From positions 315,501 through 379,500 of the forward strand of contig NZ_JACHWH010000003.1 of the NCBI RefSeq assembly GCF_014191255.1: DNA of 64,000 nt. The letters run 5' to 3'. This document shows, piece after piece, positions 54,029 through 61,848 of this stretch. A program made the translations under genes and the position numbers. The DNA is from Amycolatopsis bartoniae (lineage in GTDB: Bacteria; Actinomycetota; Actinomycetes; Mycobacteriales; Pseudonocardiaceae). The notes beneath the pieces were generated by a model. The model had not been told where the DNA came from and ran no database searches. It saw only the letters and a list, made by a program, of their open reading frames with translations. Positions within the stretch are counted from its first letter, which is position 1. Each line of letters opens with the position of its first letter.

Positions 54029-55405
54029 TCACCCTACCCCGGCCACCGGGCTCGGGCGAACGTCGCGGTCCGGACCAATTTCCGCCCATTTCATCCCGTG
54101 CGGCGATTTCGGGAAATGCCTTGGCCAGTCAGGGGAAGGTGAACCGGTTTTCGCGAACGACAACCACATGCCCCGCAGTTTCCGCCCGAATTCCGCCATT
54201 TCCGTCCAGTCCGCGCCCGCCAGCATCGGCGCGGCCGCCCACGACGCCTGGTCTCCCAGGAGGAACGGCAGCTCGACGCAGTGGCACGCACCGTAACCGG
54301 ACTCCGGCGCCGCCCAGTCGAACCGGTAGGTGAACACGCGCCCGCCCGCTCCGGCGAGCGCGTCGGCGTACCGCATCGACGGCGCGTCGAACATCCAGCG
54401 CGTGATGGCCTTCTTCGCCGCGCTCATGCCCGCGCGGCCGGCGAACGGAATCGCCTCCAGCTGGGTGATTCCGGGCTTGCCGTTGAGGAACGTGTCCATT
54501 TCGTCCCGCGTGGTCCCGATGAGCACGTCGACCTCGCGGGCCCGGCGGACCGCGCCCGGCAGCCAGCCCGCGAGCGGGGGCAGCGGATCGGCCGCCGCGA
54601 CCGGGCAGAACGGCGGTACCGAGTAGAGGCCGCCGGGACCGGCCGCGCGGACGATCGTCTTCTCCTGCGCGGCAAGGATTTCCGCGGTGCTCGCCGTGCG
54701 GGGGTCGGCGCCCAGCGCGGCGGTGAAGTAGCGGGCGACGCGAGCCGCCCTGGCGGGCTTGGCGAGCTTCATCGCCATCGGCGCGCTCTGCAGGATCGCC
54801 CGGCGGAACAGCCCGTCCGAGGCGGGGGTGGCCAGCAGGCACGCGATCGAGTGCGCGCCCGCGGACTGGCCGAACACCGTGACCTGCCCGGGATCGCCGC
54901 CGAAGCGCGCGATGTTGTCCCGTACCCACCGCAGCGCCGCCAGCTGGTCGAGCAGGCCGAGGTTGCCGGGGGAGACGCCGTCGAGCTTGAGGTACCCCAG
55001 CGCGCCGAGGCGGTAGTTGACGCCGACGAACACCACGTCGCCCTCGGCGGCCAGGCGCTGCCCGTCGTAGAAGGCCAGCGATCCGGCTCCGGTGACGTAC
55101 GCGCCGCCGGGCAGCCACACGAGCACCGGGCGCTTGCGGTCGTCGGTGCCCGGCGTGACGATCGTCAGGTTGAGGCAGTCCTCGCCCTGCGGCTGTTCCT
55201 CGGGAATCCCGGTGACCGAGCCGATGCGGAACGGCGGCTGCGGGCTGATCTGCCCGTTCCTCGTCGCGTCCCGCACCCCGCTCCACGGCTCGACGGGCTC
55301 CGGCGGCGCGAAGCGCGCCGCCCGCGCGTACGGCACCCCGCGGAACACGGCCAGCCCGGACTCCCCTGTCGTACCCCGCAGCTCGCCACTGCTGATCCTC
55401 ACCAC
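54029..55405 (-). CDS. Type B carboxylesterase
   Basis: The 458-residue alpha/beta hydrolase has the nucleophile elbow GQSAG near 180 (Ser), the oxyanion block LPGGAY near 100, an acidic member in GTTRDEMDTF near 295, and the His in CHCVELPFLLGD near 370. No signal peptide is visible, so it is probably cytoplasmic. It is 38 bases upstream of the GH3 gene on the same strand. Substrate range cannot be inferred; short-chain or aromatic esters are common in the family. Confidence 0.92.
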   Translation of the reverse strand: MVRISSGELRGTTGESGLAVFRGVPYARAARFAPPEPVEPWSGVRDATRNGQISPQPPFRIGSVTGIPEEQPQGEDCLNLTIVTPGTDDRKRPVLVWLPGGAYVTGAGSLAFYDGQRLAAEGDVVFVGVNYRLGALGYLKLDGVSPGNLGLLDQLAALRWVRDNIARFGGDPGQVTVFGQSAGAHSIACLLATPASDGLFRRAILQSAPMAMKLAKPARAARVARYFTAALGADPRTASTAEILAAQEKTIVRAAGPGGLYSVPPFCPVAAADPLPPLAGWLPGAVRRAREVDVLIGTTRDEMDTFLNGKPGITQLEAIPFAGRAGMSAAKKAITRWMFDAPSMRYADALAGAGGRVFTYRFDWAAPESGYGACHCVELPFLLGDQASWAAAPMLAGADWTEMAEFGRKLRGMWLSFAKTGSPSPDWPRHFPKSPHGMKWAEIGPDRDVRPSPVAGVG

Positions 55406-55433
55406 AACGCCACTGTAGAGCGAACTGTGGCTG

Positions 55434-56069
55434 CTACACCTGCATGAGGATGCGGTCGAGCGCGCCCATCCGCCGCTGCGCGCCGGCCAGGCTGTACAGC
55501 ACGTGCGGGTCCGCCTTGTCGATCAGCCCCGTGATCGCGTCGTCCGCGAGGTCCGGGCGGCCGCCGAGCTGCGGGTACGCCGCCAGGTCCAGCAGGGTCT
55601 GCTCGACCGTGGTGACCCAGCCGTTGCCGAGCGTGCTGCTGTGCCGCTCGATCTTCAGCCTGCGCGGGTCACGCCGCACGAACGACACCGTGGCCTCGCG
55701 GTCGGTGAAGCGCAGCGTCGGGCGGTTGCGCGTGGTGGCGATCACGGCGACGCCCTGGGTGTCGGGGAACGCGCCGTGGGCGTGGGCCGCCGACAGGCCC
55801 ATCAGTGCCACCGAGCGGGGCCCGTCGTCGGCCGCGGCGATGCCCCACGCGGCGGATTCGAGGTCGGGCCGCCAGTCCGTGCCGATGTGGTCGCTCGGCA
55901 CGAGCGCGTAGTACCCCGCCGCGACGCGGTGCAGCAGGCCGTTACCGGCGAGCCGGGCGAGCCCCGGGTGCCGGGGCGCTCCGGTGTCCTCGTCCTCCTC
56001 CGCGGGGACCACGCGGACCGCGCGGCGGAGCAGCGAAGGCAGCAGGTCGTGCATCACTTCACGTGTCAT
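55434..56069 (-). CDS. Orphan AbiEi-like antitoxin-family protein
   Basis: The 211-residue product resembles the AbiEi-type antitoxin group, with a LARLAGNGLLHRVAAGYYAL segment near 40-59 like the winged-helix/beta unit and a C-terminal half with conserved WVTTVEQTLLDL near 149-160. AbiEi normally works with the AbiEii nucleotidyltransferase toxin; no partner gene is nearby. Solitary forms are widespread in actinobacteria and may be plain regulators. GAGGG points to ATG 56069 rather than the ATG at 56075. Confidence 0.7.
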   Translation of the reverse strand: MTREVMHDLLPSLLRRAVRVVPAEEDEDTGAPRHPGLARLAGNGLLHRVAAGYYALVPSDHIGTDWRPDLESAAWGIAAADDGPRSVALMGLSAAHAHGAFPDTQGVAVIATTRNRPTLRFTDREATVSFVRRDPRRLKIERHSSTLGNGWVTTVEQTLLDLAAYPQLGGRPDLADDAITGLIDKADPHVLYSLAGAQRRMGALDRILMQV

Positions 56070-56309
56070 GTCCATCACCCTCGGTAGAGGGTAAAGAGTA
56101 CGGAACGCAACCGGCAAGTCACCGTACGGACGAACTTGTCGTCACGTCGCGTTGTCGTGCCACGCTTCCGTTCCTCCTGGTCAGTCCACTGTGGAACTTC
56201 GAGGGTGGCCGCACCCTCCATTAGGGGCCTTTAGGCCCTAACCGCGAGGCGGGCCGGAAAGCGATTCTCGGAGGGGGAGGGTTCGCGGAGTCGGAAGAGG
56301 TGGGTAGCG

Positions 56310-57065
56310 GTGGAACGGACGGGATACGAACCCGGAACCCCGTGCTGGGTGGATCTGGTGACGACCGACGTCGAGGGGGCGTCGCGGTTCTACGGCGGGC
56401 TGTTCGGCTGGGAGGCGGTGGACCAGGGCGCCGAGTTCGGCGGCTACCGGATGTGCCGGCTGGGGGAGCGGCAGGTGGCGGGGATCGGCCCGGCGATGGA
56501 GCCCGGCGTGCCGCCGAACTGGACCACCTACGTGTCGGTCGCCGACGCCGACGTGGCCACCAAGGCGGTCACCGCCGCGGGCGGCCGGGTGATCGTCGAG
56601 CCCATGGACATCCCGTCATCCGGGCGGATGGCGTTGTTCGCCGACACGGGTGGCGCGGCGTTCGGCGTCTGGGAGCCGCGCGGATTCGCGGGCGCGGAGC
56701 TGGTGAACGAGCCGGGCGCGCTGTGCTGGAACGAGCTGGCCACCCGCCACCCCGACGCCGCAGGCGCGTTCTACCAGGCCGTGTTCGGCTGGCAGGCGGC
56801 GAAGCAGCCGGACTACTCGGTCTGGCACCTCGGCGAGCGGGAGATCGGCGGCATGCTGACCCTCGACGCGAACTGGCCCGCGGAAACGCCCGAGCACTGG
56901 ATGGTCTACTTCGCCGTGGCGGACGCGGACGCCATCGGTGCCCGCGCGGGCGAGCTGGGCGGGCGGACGCTCGTGCCGCCGACCGACACCCCGGTGGGCC
57001 GGTTCACCGTTCTCGCCGACCCTCAGGGAGCGTCTTTCAGCGTGATCGCGCTGGCCGCAGCTTGA
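56310..57065 (+). CDS. Tandem VOC (glyoxalase/bleomycin-resistance) protein
   Basis: The 251-residue product has two VOC half-domains: residues about 8-120 (CWVDLVTTDVEGASRFYGGLFGW) and about 132-248 (CWNELATRHPDAAGAFYQAVFGW). The tandem form resembles known hydroxylase/antibiotic-resistance-like proteins of Streptomyces. No metal ligand set is clearly complete. GTG 56310 is the start. A sigma-like gene overlaps its end by a few bases in the frame, or follows directly. Confidence 0.88.
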   Translation: MERTGYEPGTPCWVDLVTTDVEGASRFYGGLFGWEAVDQGAEFGGYRMCRLGERQVAGIGPAMEPGVPPNWTTYVSVADADVATKAVTAAGGRVIVEPMDIPSSGRMALFADTGGAAFGVWEPRGFAGAELVNEPGALCWNELATRHPDAAGAFYQAVFGWQAAKQPDYSVWHLGEREIGGMLTLDANWPAETPEHWMVYFAVADADAIGARAGELGGRTLVPPTDTPVGRFTVLADPQGASFSVIALAAA

Positions 57066-57067
57066 CC

Positions 57068-57562
57068 GTGGACGACCGGGAGACCGACGCGGGGACAGCC
57101 CTGCCCGCCGGGCTCGACCGGCTCGCCCGTGGCGCGGCCACCGGCGACGCGGTGCTCGTCGGCAGGCTGCTCGCGGAGGTCGGCCCGCTGCTCGTGCGGT
57201 ACTGCCGGGCGCGGCTGGGCCGGGACGGCTCGTCGTACCGGCGGGCGGACGAGGTCGCCGCGGAGGCCGGGCGGGCGGTGCTCGCCGCCGTGCCGGGCTA
57301 CCGCGGCGGCCCGTTCCTGCGGTTGGTGTTCCAGGTGCTGACCCGCACCGTCGACGAGCTGGCGCCGGGGCACCGGCGTCCGGCGGCCGACGAGGTGCTC
57401 GGGTTGCTGCCGGTGCTGTCGCCGCTGGACCGGGACATCGTGCTGCTGCGCGTGGCGACGGGCCTGACGGCGGCGGAGACCGCGCTGGTGCTCGGGCTGT
57501 CGGTCGGGCAGGTGCGGGTCGCGCAGCACCGCGCGCTCATCCGGTTGCGCGCGATGCTGTGA
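57068..57562 (+). CDS. Divergent ECF-type sigma factor-like protein
   Basis: The 164-residue product has a sigma-2-like helical N-terminal part and a clear sigma-4 region (LSPLDRDIVLLRVATGLTAAETALVLGLSVGQVRVAQHRA, near 117-157). The N-terminal part resembles ShbA-type sigmas (LVRYCRARLG near 40-49) but lacks the usual aromatic melting motif. It may be a degenerate sigma factor. GTG 57068 is chosen; TTG 57062 is in frame. No anti-sigma gene is adjacent. Confidence 0.68.
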   Translation: MDDRETDAGTALPAGLDRLARGAATGDAVLVGRLLAEVGPLLVRYCRARLGRDGSSYRRADEVAAEAGRAVLAAVPGYRGGPFLRLVFQVLTRTVDELAPGHRRPAADEVLGLLPVLSPLDRDIVLLRVATGLTAAETALVLGLSVGQVRVAQHRALIRLRAML

Positions 57563-57582
57563 CCCCGCTTGACGGCGGGGTC
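57561..57582 (+). terminator. Hairpin terminator after the sigma-like gene
   Basis: GACCCCGC (57561-57568) and GCGGGGTC (57575-57582) form a perfect 8-bp stem with a 6-base loop. It starts at the stop codon of the sigma-like gene and lies 16 bases before the TetR operator. There is no T-tract. Confidence 0.7.
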
Positions 57583-57597
57583 GCGTGCGGCTACCTT

Positions 57598-57627
57598 CCT
57601 TTACGTTCCCGTTCCGTTTCGTAAAGG
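57598..57627. promoter_or_regulatory. Inverted-repeat operator overlapping the ribosome binding site of the TetR gene
   Basis: CCTTTACG (57598-57605) and CGTAAAGG (57620-57627) form a perfect 8-bp inverted repeat with a 14-base spacer, and the right arm overlaps the AAAGGAGG ribosome binding site. The span of 30 bases suits a TetR dimer or pair. The probable effect is autorepression of the TetR/NmrA operon. The assignment is inference. Confidence 0.72.
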
Positions 57628-57635
57628 AGGAGCAC

Positions 57636-58205
57636 GTGCCGGGCAGACCGCGGGACGCCGGCCGGGACGTCGCGATCCTCGACGCGACGCTGCGGCTGCT
57701 CACCGAGATCGGCTACGACCAGCTGAGCATCGAGGCGGTCGCGGCGCGGGCCGGGGTGGGGAAGCCGACGGTCTACCGGCGCTACGCCGGGAAGGCCGAG
57801 CTGGTGGTGGCGGCGGTCGACCGCCGCACGGTGGACCCTCCGCCGGCCAGCCGTTCCGGCGATCTTCGCGAGGCGCTGCTGGAGACCGTGGGGTGGCTGG
57901 CGCGGGAGATCGCGGAGCAGGAGGTCGGGCTGCTCGGCGCGCTGTTCGCCGGGATGCGCGGTGACCCCGAGCTGGCCGCGGCCCTGCGGCGGATCCGGCA
58001 GCGCGACAAGACGGCCATGACCGAACAGCCCTTTCGCGCCGCGCTCGAACACGGCGAACACCTGGCGCCGGGGGCGGCGGAGCTGTTCGCCGAGATCGCC
58101 CCGGCCGTCATCGTGCTCCGGCTGCTCACCGGCGAGCCCTGCGACCAGGGGTTCCTCGAACACCTCGTCGACGACATCCTCCTGCCGCTCCTGCGGCGCC
58201 GATGA
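57636..58205 (+). CDS. TetR-family regulator
   Basis: The 189-residue product has a TetR helix-turn-helix near 25-55 (IGYDQLSIEAVAARAGVGKPTVYRRYAGKAELV). GTG 57636 has AAAGGAGGAG just upstream. Its stop overlaps the start of the NmrA-like gene (ATGA), so they are co-translated. The operator at 57598-57627 would give autoregulation; the ligand may be an electrophile or quinone if the NmrA-like enzyme is its partner. Confidence 0.92.
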   Translation: MPGRPRDAGRDVAILDATLRLLTEIGYDQLSIEAVAARAGVGKPTVYRRYAGKAELVVAAVDRRTVDPPPASRSGDLREALLETVGWLAREIAEQEVGLLGALFAGMRGDPELAAALRRIRQRDKTAMTEQPFRAALEHGEHLAPGAAELFAEIAPAVIVLRLLTGEPCDQGFLEHLVDDILLPLLRRR

Positions 58206-59080
58206 CCGAGAAGGACCTCAGCATGATCGTCATCACCGGTGCGACCGGCGCCCTCAACGGTGCCACCGTCGAGCACCTGCTCAAGCTCGTGCCCGCGGGC
58301 CGGATCGGCGTGAGCGTGCGCGACGTCGCCAAGGCCCGGCACTTCGCCGACCGCGGTGTCCGCGTGCGCCAAGGCTCCTACGACGACCCGGCCGCGTTGC
58401 GCGAGTCGTTCGAGGGCGCGGAGCAGGTGCTGCTCGTCTCCCACAACGACCCCTCGCGCGACGGGCTGGAGCTGCACCGCACGGCCGTCGAGGCCGCGGT
58501 GGCGGCGGGTGCCCGACGGATCCTGTACACCAGCCACCAGAACGTCCGCGGTGACTCGCCGTTCTCCCCGGCCCGCGAGCACGCCGCCACCGAGGCGCTG
58601 CTCGCCGGCTCAGGCGTCGCCTGGACGTCGCTGCGCAACGGTTTCTACGCCCACAGCCTCGACTGGATGCTCGGCCCGTGGCAGCGGACCGGGGTGATCG
58701 CCGCCCCCGCGGACGGCCCCGCCTCGTGGACGGACCGGGCCGACGAAGCGGAAGCGGCGGCGGTGATCCTGGCGGGCGAGCGCGCGTTCGACGGCCCGGT
58801 CACCCTCACCGCGAGCCGCGCCGTCACGTTCGACGACATCGCCGGGATCGCGTCCGAGGTCACCGGCCGCCGCGTGGAACGGGTCGTGGTCGAGGACGAG
58901 CGGTGGGTCGCCGACCAGGTCGCCCACGGCACCCCGGAGACCACGGCCCGCATGCTGCTGACGTTCTTCCAGGCCGCCCGGCAGGGCCACTTCGCCGGCA
59001 CCGATCCGTTGCTGGGGCAGCTCCTGGGCCGCGAACCGCGCACGGTGGCGGACCTGCTGGCGGAGCGGGTCGCCGGCTAA
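58202..59080 (+). CDS. NmrA-like NAD(P)-binding reductase
   Basis: The 292-residue product has a Rossmann start (MIVITGATGALNG, residues 8-20) and the atypical-SDR/NmrA layout: SVRDVAKARHFADRGVRVRQGSYDDP near 38-64 and TSHQNVRGDSPFSPAREH near 116-134. It resembles quinone oxidoreductase 2 (QorB)-like proteins and may reduce quinones or act as a sensor. ATG 58202 overlaps the TetR stop; ATG 58223 is an alternative. The stop overlaps the convergent acetamidase stop (TAA and TAG at 59077-59080). Confidence 0.88.
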   Translation: MTEKDLSMIVITGATGALNGATVEHLLKLVPAGRIGVSVRDVAKARHFADRGVRVRQGSYDDPAALRESFEGAEQVLLVSHNDPSRDGLELHRTAVEAAVAAGARRILYTSHQNVRGDSPFSPAREHAATEALLAGSGVAWTSLRNGFYAHSLDWMLGPWQRTGVIAAPADGPASWTDRADEAEAAAVILAGERAFDGPVTLTASRAVTFDDIAGIASEVTGRRVERVVVEDERWVADQVAHGTPETTARMLLTFFQAARQGHFAGTDPLLGQLLGREPRTVADLLAERVAG

Positions 59081-60075
59081 AGCGTCCTCGCCTGGTCTCG
59101 CAGGTACCGGTGCATCCCGCCGAAGGCGTCGGCCTGCGGGAGGAGGCGTTTGGCCACCTTGGTGACCGCGCTGTAGTTCGCGTCCACCACGTTCGCCAGC
59201 GGGGCCTCGCCGATCTGCGTCAGCAGCTGGTACGCGTCGAGGCGGTCGAGGCCGTACAGCTCGTGCAGCCAGTCGATCATCCCGACCTGGCTCGCGCGCC
59301 ACGCGTCCTCCAGCGGGCGCGACGAGCCGACGACGGCGTAGTGCGAGTCCTGCTCGATGCGCGGCCACAGCGGCGCGCCGCCCTTGATCAGCTCCACGAT
59401 CAGGGTCACGTTCATCGCGCCCTCGACCGCGGTGCCGCACGACTCGCCCTCGCCCTGGCGGTAGTGCCCGTCGCCGACGGAGAACAGCGCGCCTTCGACG
59501 TTGACGCCGAGGAAGCACGTCGCGCCCGCGCGCATCTCGGGCGTGTCCATGTTGCCGCCGAAGGTGTCCGGCACCAGCGACGTGCGCACCTCCCGCCCGC
59601 CGGGCGCCACGCCGACGGTGCCGAGCATCGGCGCGACCGGCAGGTCCAGCCGGAACTCGCCCTGCAGCGCCTCGAACACCACCACCTCGCGCTCGCGGTC
59701 GAGCTGGTAGATCCACGTGCGCTCGGGCAGCGCGTCGTGCAGCAGCGCCGTGCGGTCGGTGCCGGTGAGGCCGCCGAAGAACGGGATGGTCGCCGACGCG
59801 GCCCAGTCCCGCGCGGGCTCCAGCTCGGCGAAGTGCAGCGCCAGCGTGTCGCCCGGCTCGGCGCCCTCGACGTGGAACGGGCCGGTCTGCGGGTTGACCT
59901 CGTGCAGGTCGAGCTGCTCGCTCGGGCGGTCGTGCGGGCTGGTGAGACGGCCGCCGAACGCGTCCTCGGTCCACAGCCGCAGTGCCGTGCCCGGCTTGAC
60001 CCTCAGGACAGGCTCGACGCCGCCGAAGGTCCAGGCGTACTGCTCGCGCGTCGGCGTGAACTCGATCACGTTCAT
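59077..60075 (-). CDS. Acetamidase/formamidase family protein
   Basis: The 332-residue product matches the FmdA/AmdA family, which hydrolyses short amides to ammonia and acids. Blocks include GPFHVEGAEPGDTLALHF near 65-82, IPFFGG near 96, MLGTVGVAPGGREVRTSLVPDTFGGNMD near 154-181, and DGHYRQGEGESCGTAVEG near 202-219. The start at 60075 is only 20 bases from the ATG of the divergent IclR regulator, so both promoters overlap the neighbour's coding start. IclR control is likely. Confidence 0.92.
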   Translation of the reverse strand: MNVIEFTPTREQYAWTFGGVEPVLRVKPGTALRLWTEDAFGGRLTSPHDRPSEQLDLHEVNPQTGPFHVEGAEPGDTLALHFAELEPARDWAASATIPFFGGLTGTDRTALLHDALPERTWIYQLDREREVVVFEALQGEFRLDLPVAPMLGTVGVAPGGREVRTSLVPDTFGGNMDTPEMRAGATCFLGVNVEGALFSVGDGHYRQGEGESCGTAVEGAMNVTLIVELIKGGAPLWPRIEQDSHYAVVGSSRPLEDAWRASQVGMIDWLHELYGLDRLDAYQLLTQIGEAPLANVVDANYSAVTKVAKRLLPQADAFGGMHRYLRDQARTL

Positions 60076-60095
60076 GTGACTGGAGCGTAGCGCGC

Positions 60096-60869
60096 ATGGC
60101 GGACACTGGCGCCATGACGAGGGAGTCTGTGCTGGGCCGGGCCGTGCGGATCATCGAGGTGTTCGGGCCGGACGCGCCCGCGCTGGGCGTGTCGGAGCTG
60201 GCGCGCCGCACCGGCCTGCACGTGGCGACGGTCTCGCGGCTCGTGGAACACCTCGTCGGCTACGGCTGGCTGCAGCGCGACGCCGACCGGAAGGTGCGGA
60301 TCGGGATGCGGCTGTGGGAGGTCGCCTCGCGCGCGTCGCCGGCGCTCCCGCTGCGCGAGGCCGCGATGCCGTTCATGGAGGATCTGCACGCCGTGGTGCG
60401 CCAGCACATCCAGCTCGCCGTCCGCGAGGGCGACGAAGTGCTGTTCCTCGAACGGCTGTCCGCGCGGCGCGCGGTGATCAACCTGACCCGCATCGCCGGG
60501 CGGCTGCCGCTGCACGCGTCCTCCTCGGGGGAGGTGCTGCTCGCGCACGCCCCGGCGGAGGTGCAGGAGCGCGTGCTCGGCGGCGTGCTGTCGGCGTTCA
60601 CCCCGTACACCGTGACGGACCCGAAGGCGTTGCGGGCACGGCTGGCCGACATCCGGCGCGACGGGTTCGCCCTGTGCGCGGGGTTCATCGACGAGCGCGC
60701 CACCGGGGTCGCGGTGCCGGTGCGCGGGCCGGGCGGGCCGGTCGTCGCCGCGCTCGGCGTGGTGGTGCCGAACGACGCGGGCGCGCGCACGGTGATCCCC
60801 GCGCTGCGGGCCACCGCCCTGGGCATCGGCCGGGCGATGGGTCTCTCACCGGATGAGAATCGGGTGTAG
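60096..60869 (+). CDS. IclR-family transcriptional regulator
   Basis: The 257-residue product has the N-terminal winged helix (LGVSELARRTGLHVATVSRLVEHL near 30-53) and the C-terminal IclR effector domain with LHASSSGEVLLA near 137-148 and AGFIDERATGVAVPV near 197-211. ATG 60096 or 60114 is the start. It diverges from the acetamidase gene and precedes the reductase-P450 pair, so it could control either set, perhaps in response to an aromatic acid or amide. Confidence 0.92.
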   Translation: MADTGAMTRESVLGRAVRIIEVFGPDAPALGVSELARRTGLHVATVSRLVEHLVGYGWLQRDADRKVRIGMRLWEVASRASPALPLREAAMPFMEDLHAVVRQHIQLAVREGDEVLFLERLSARRAVINLTRIAGRLPLHASSSGEVLLAHAPAEVQERVLGGVLSAFTPYTVTDPKALRARLADIRRDGFALCAGFIDERATGVAVPVRGPGGPVVAALGVVVPNDAGARTVIPALRATALGIGRAMGLSPDENRV

Positions 60870-60901
60870 CGCCGCCTCGCCGCCGATTCATCCTGCTGGG
60901 C

Positions 60902-61837
60902 ATGCCAACGACGGTGGACCTGCGGGTCGTGGACAAGTCACCGGTGGCCGAAGGCGTCGTCACGCTGACGCTGGCCGCGCCGCACGGCGGGCGGCTGCCC
61001 GACTGGACGCCCGGTGCGCACGTGGATCTGGTGCTGCCCAACGGTTTCGTGCGCCAGTACTCCCTGTGCGGCGACCGCTGGGACCCGCACACCTACCGCA
61101 TCGGGGTGCTGCGCGAACCGGACGGCCGCGGCGGTTCGGCGTTCGTGCACGACGAGCTGTCCGTCGGCGATTCCGTGGGCATCGGCGGTCCCCGCAACAA
61201 CTTCCCGCTCGTGCCGTCGCGGCGGTACCTGTTCGTCGCGGGCGGGATCGGGATCACGCCACTGCTGCCGATGCTGCATCAGGCCGAGCTGCTGGGCACC
61301 GGCTGGCACCTGCTCTACGGCGGCCGCACGCGCCGGTCGATGGCGTTCCTGGACGAGCTGGCGCGCTACGGCGAGCACGTGACCGTGTGCCCGCAGGACG
61401 AGTACGGCCTGCTCGATCTCGACACGTGGCTCGACGTCGACGCGGGGACGAAGGTCTACTGCTGCGGCCCGGAAGCGCTGCTCGCCGCCGTCGAACGCCG
61501 GTGCGTCACCTGGCCACCCGGCCGGCTGCGTACGGAACGGTTCGTGCCCCGAGACTCCGGCGTGCGCGGCGAACCGTTCGAGGTGACCCTCGCCAGATCC
61601 GGCCGCTCGGTGACCGTCCAACCTGGACAGTCGGTGCTCGAAGCCGTGACCGCCGCCGGGGCCGGGCTGCTGTCGTCGTGCCGCCAGGGCACCTGTGGCA
61701 CCTGCGAGACCGGGGTGCTCGACGGCGTGCCCGACCACCGCGACTCGATCCTCGACGACGCCGAGCGCGCCGCCGGGGACTGCATGTTCCCCTGCGTTTC
61801 CCGCGCCCGCACCGACCGCCTCGTGCTCGACCTGTGA
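60902..61837 (+). CDS. PDR-type reductase with FMN/FAD, NAD and plant-type [2Fe-2S] domains
   Basis: The 311-residue product has the phthalate-dioxygenase-reductase order: flavin domain (RQYSLCGD near 52-59), NAD domain (GGIGITPLLPML near 115-126) and a C-terminal [2Fe-2S] domain with C260, C265, C268 and C298. It passes electrons from NADH to an oxygenase. The P450 gene starts 11 bases after its stop, so it is probably the direct electron donor for it, making a two-component P450 system. CYP199A enzymes of Rhodopseudomonas use separate ferredoxin and reductase proteins instead. Confidence 0.92.
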   Translation: MPTTVDLRVVDKSPVAEGVVTLTLAAPHGGRLPDWTPGAHVDLVLPNGFVRQYSLCGDRWDPHTYRIGVLREPDGRGGSAFVHDELSVGDSVGIGGPRNNFPLVPSRRYLFVAGGIGITPLLPMLHQAELLGTGWHLLYGGRTRRSMAFLDELARYGEHVTVCPQDEYGLLDLDTWLDVDAGTKVYCCGPEALLAAVERRCVTWPPGRLRTERFVPRDSGVRGEPFEVTLARSGRSVTVQPGQSVLEAVTAAGAGLLSSCRQGTCGTCETGVLDGVPDHRDSILDDAERAAGDCMFPCVSRARTDRLVLDL

Positions 61838-61848
61838 AGGACTCCGCG

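Noticed and set aside
56220..56242. Symmetric TTAGGG...CCCTAA element upstream of the VOC gene
   Set aside because: The stem is imperfect, without a T-tract, and no regulator is adjacent to suggest an operator; too weak to annotate.
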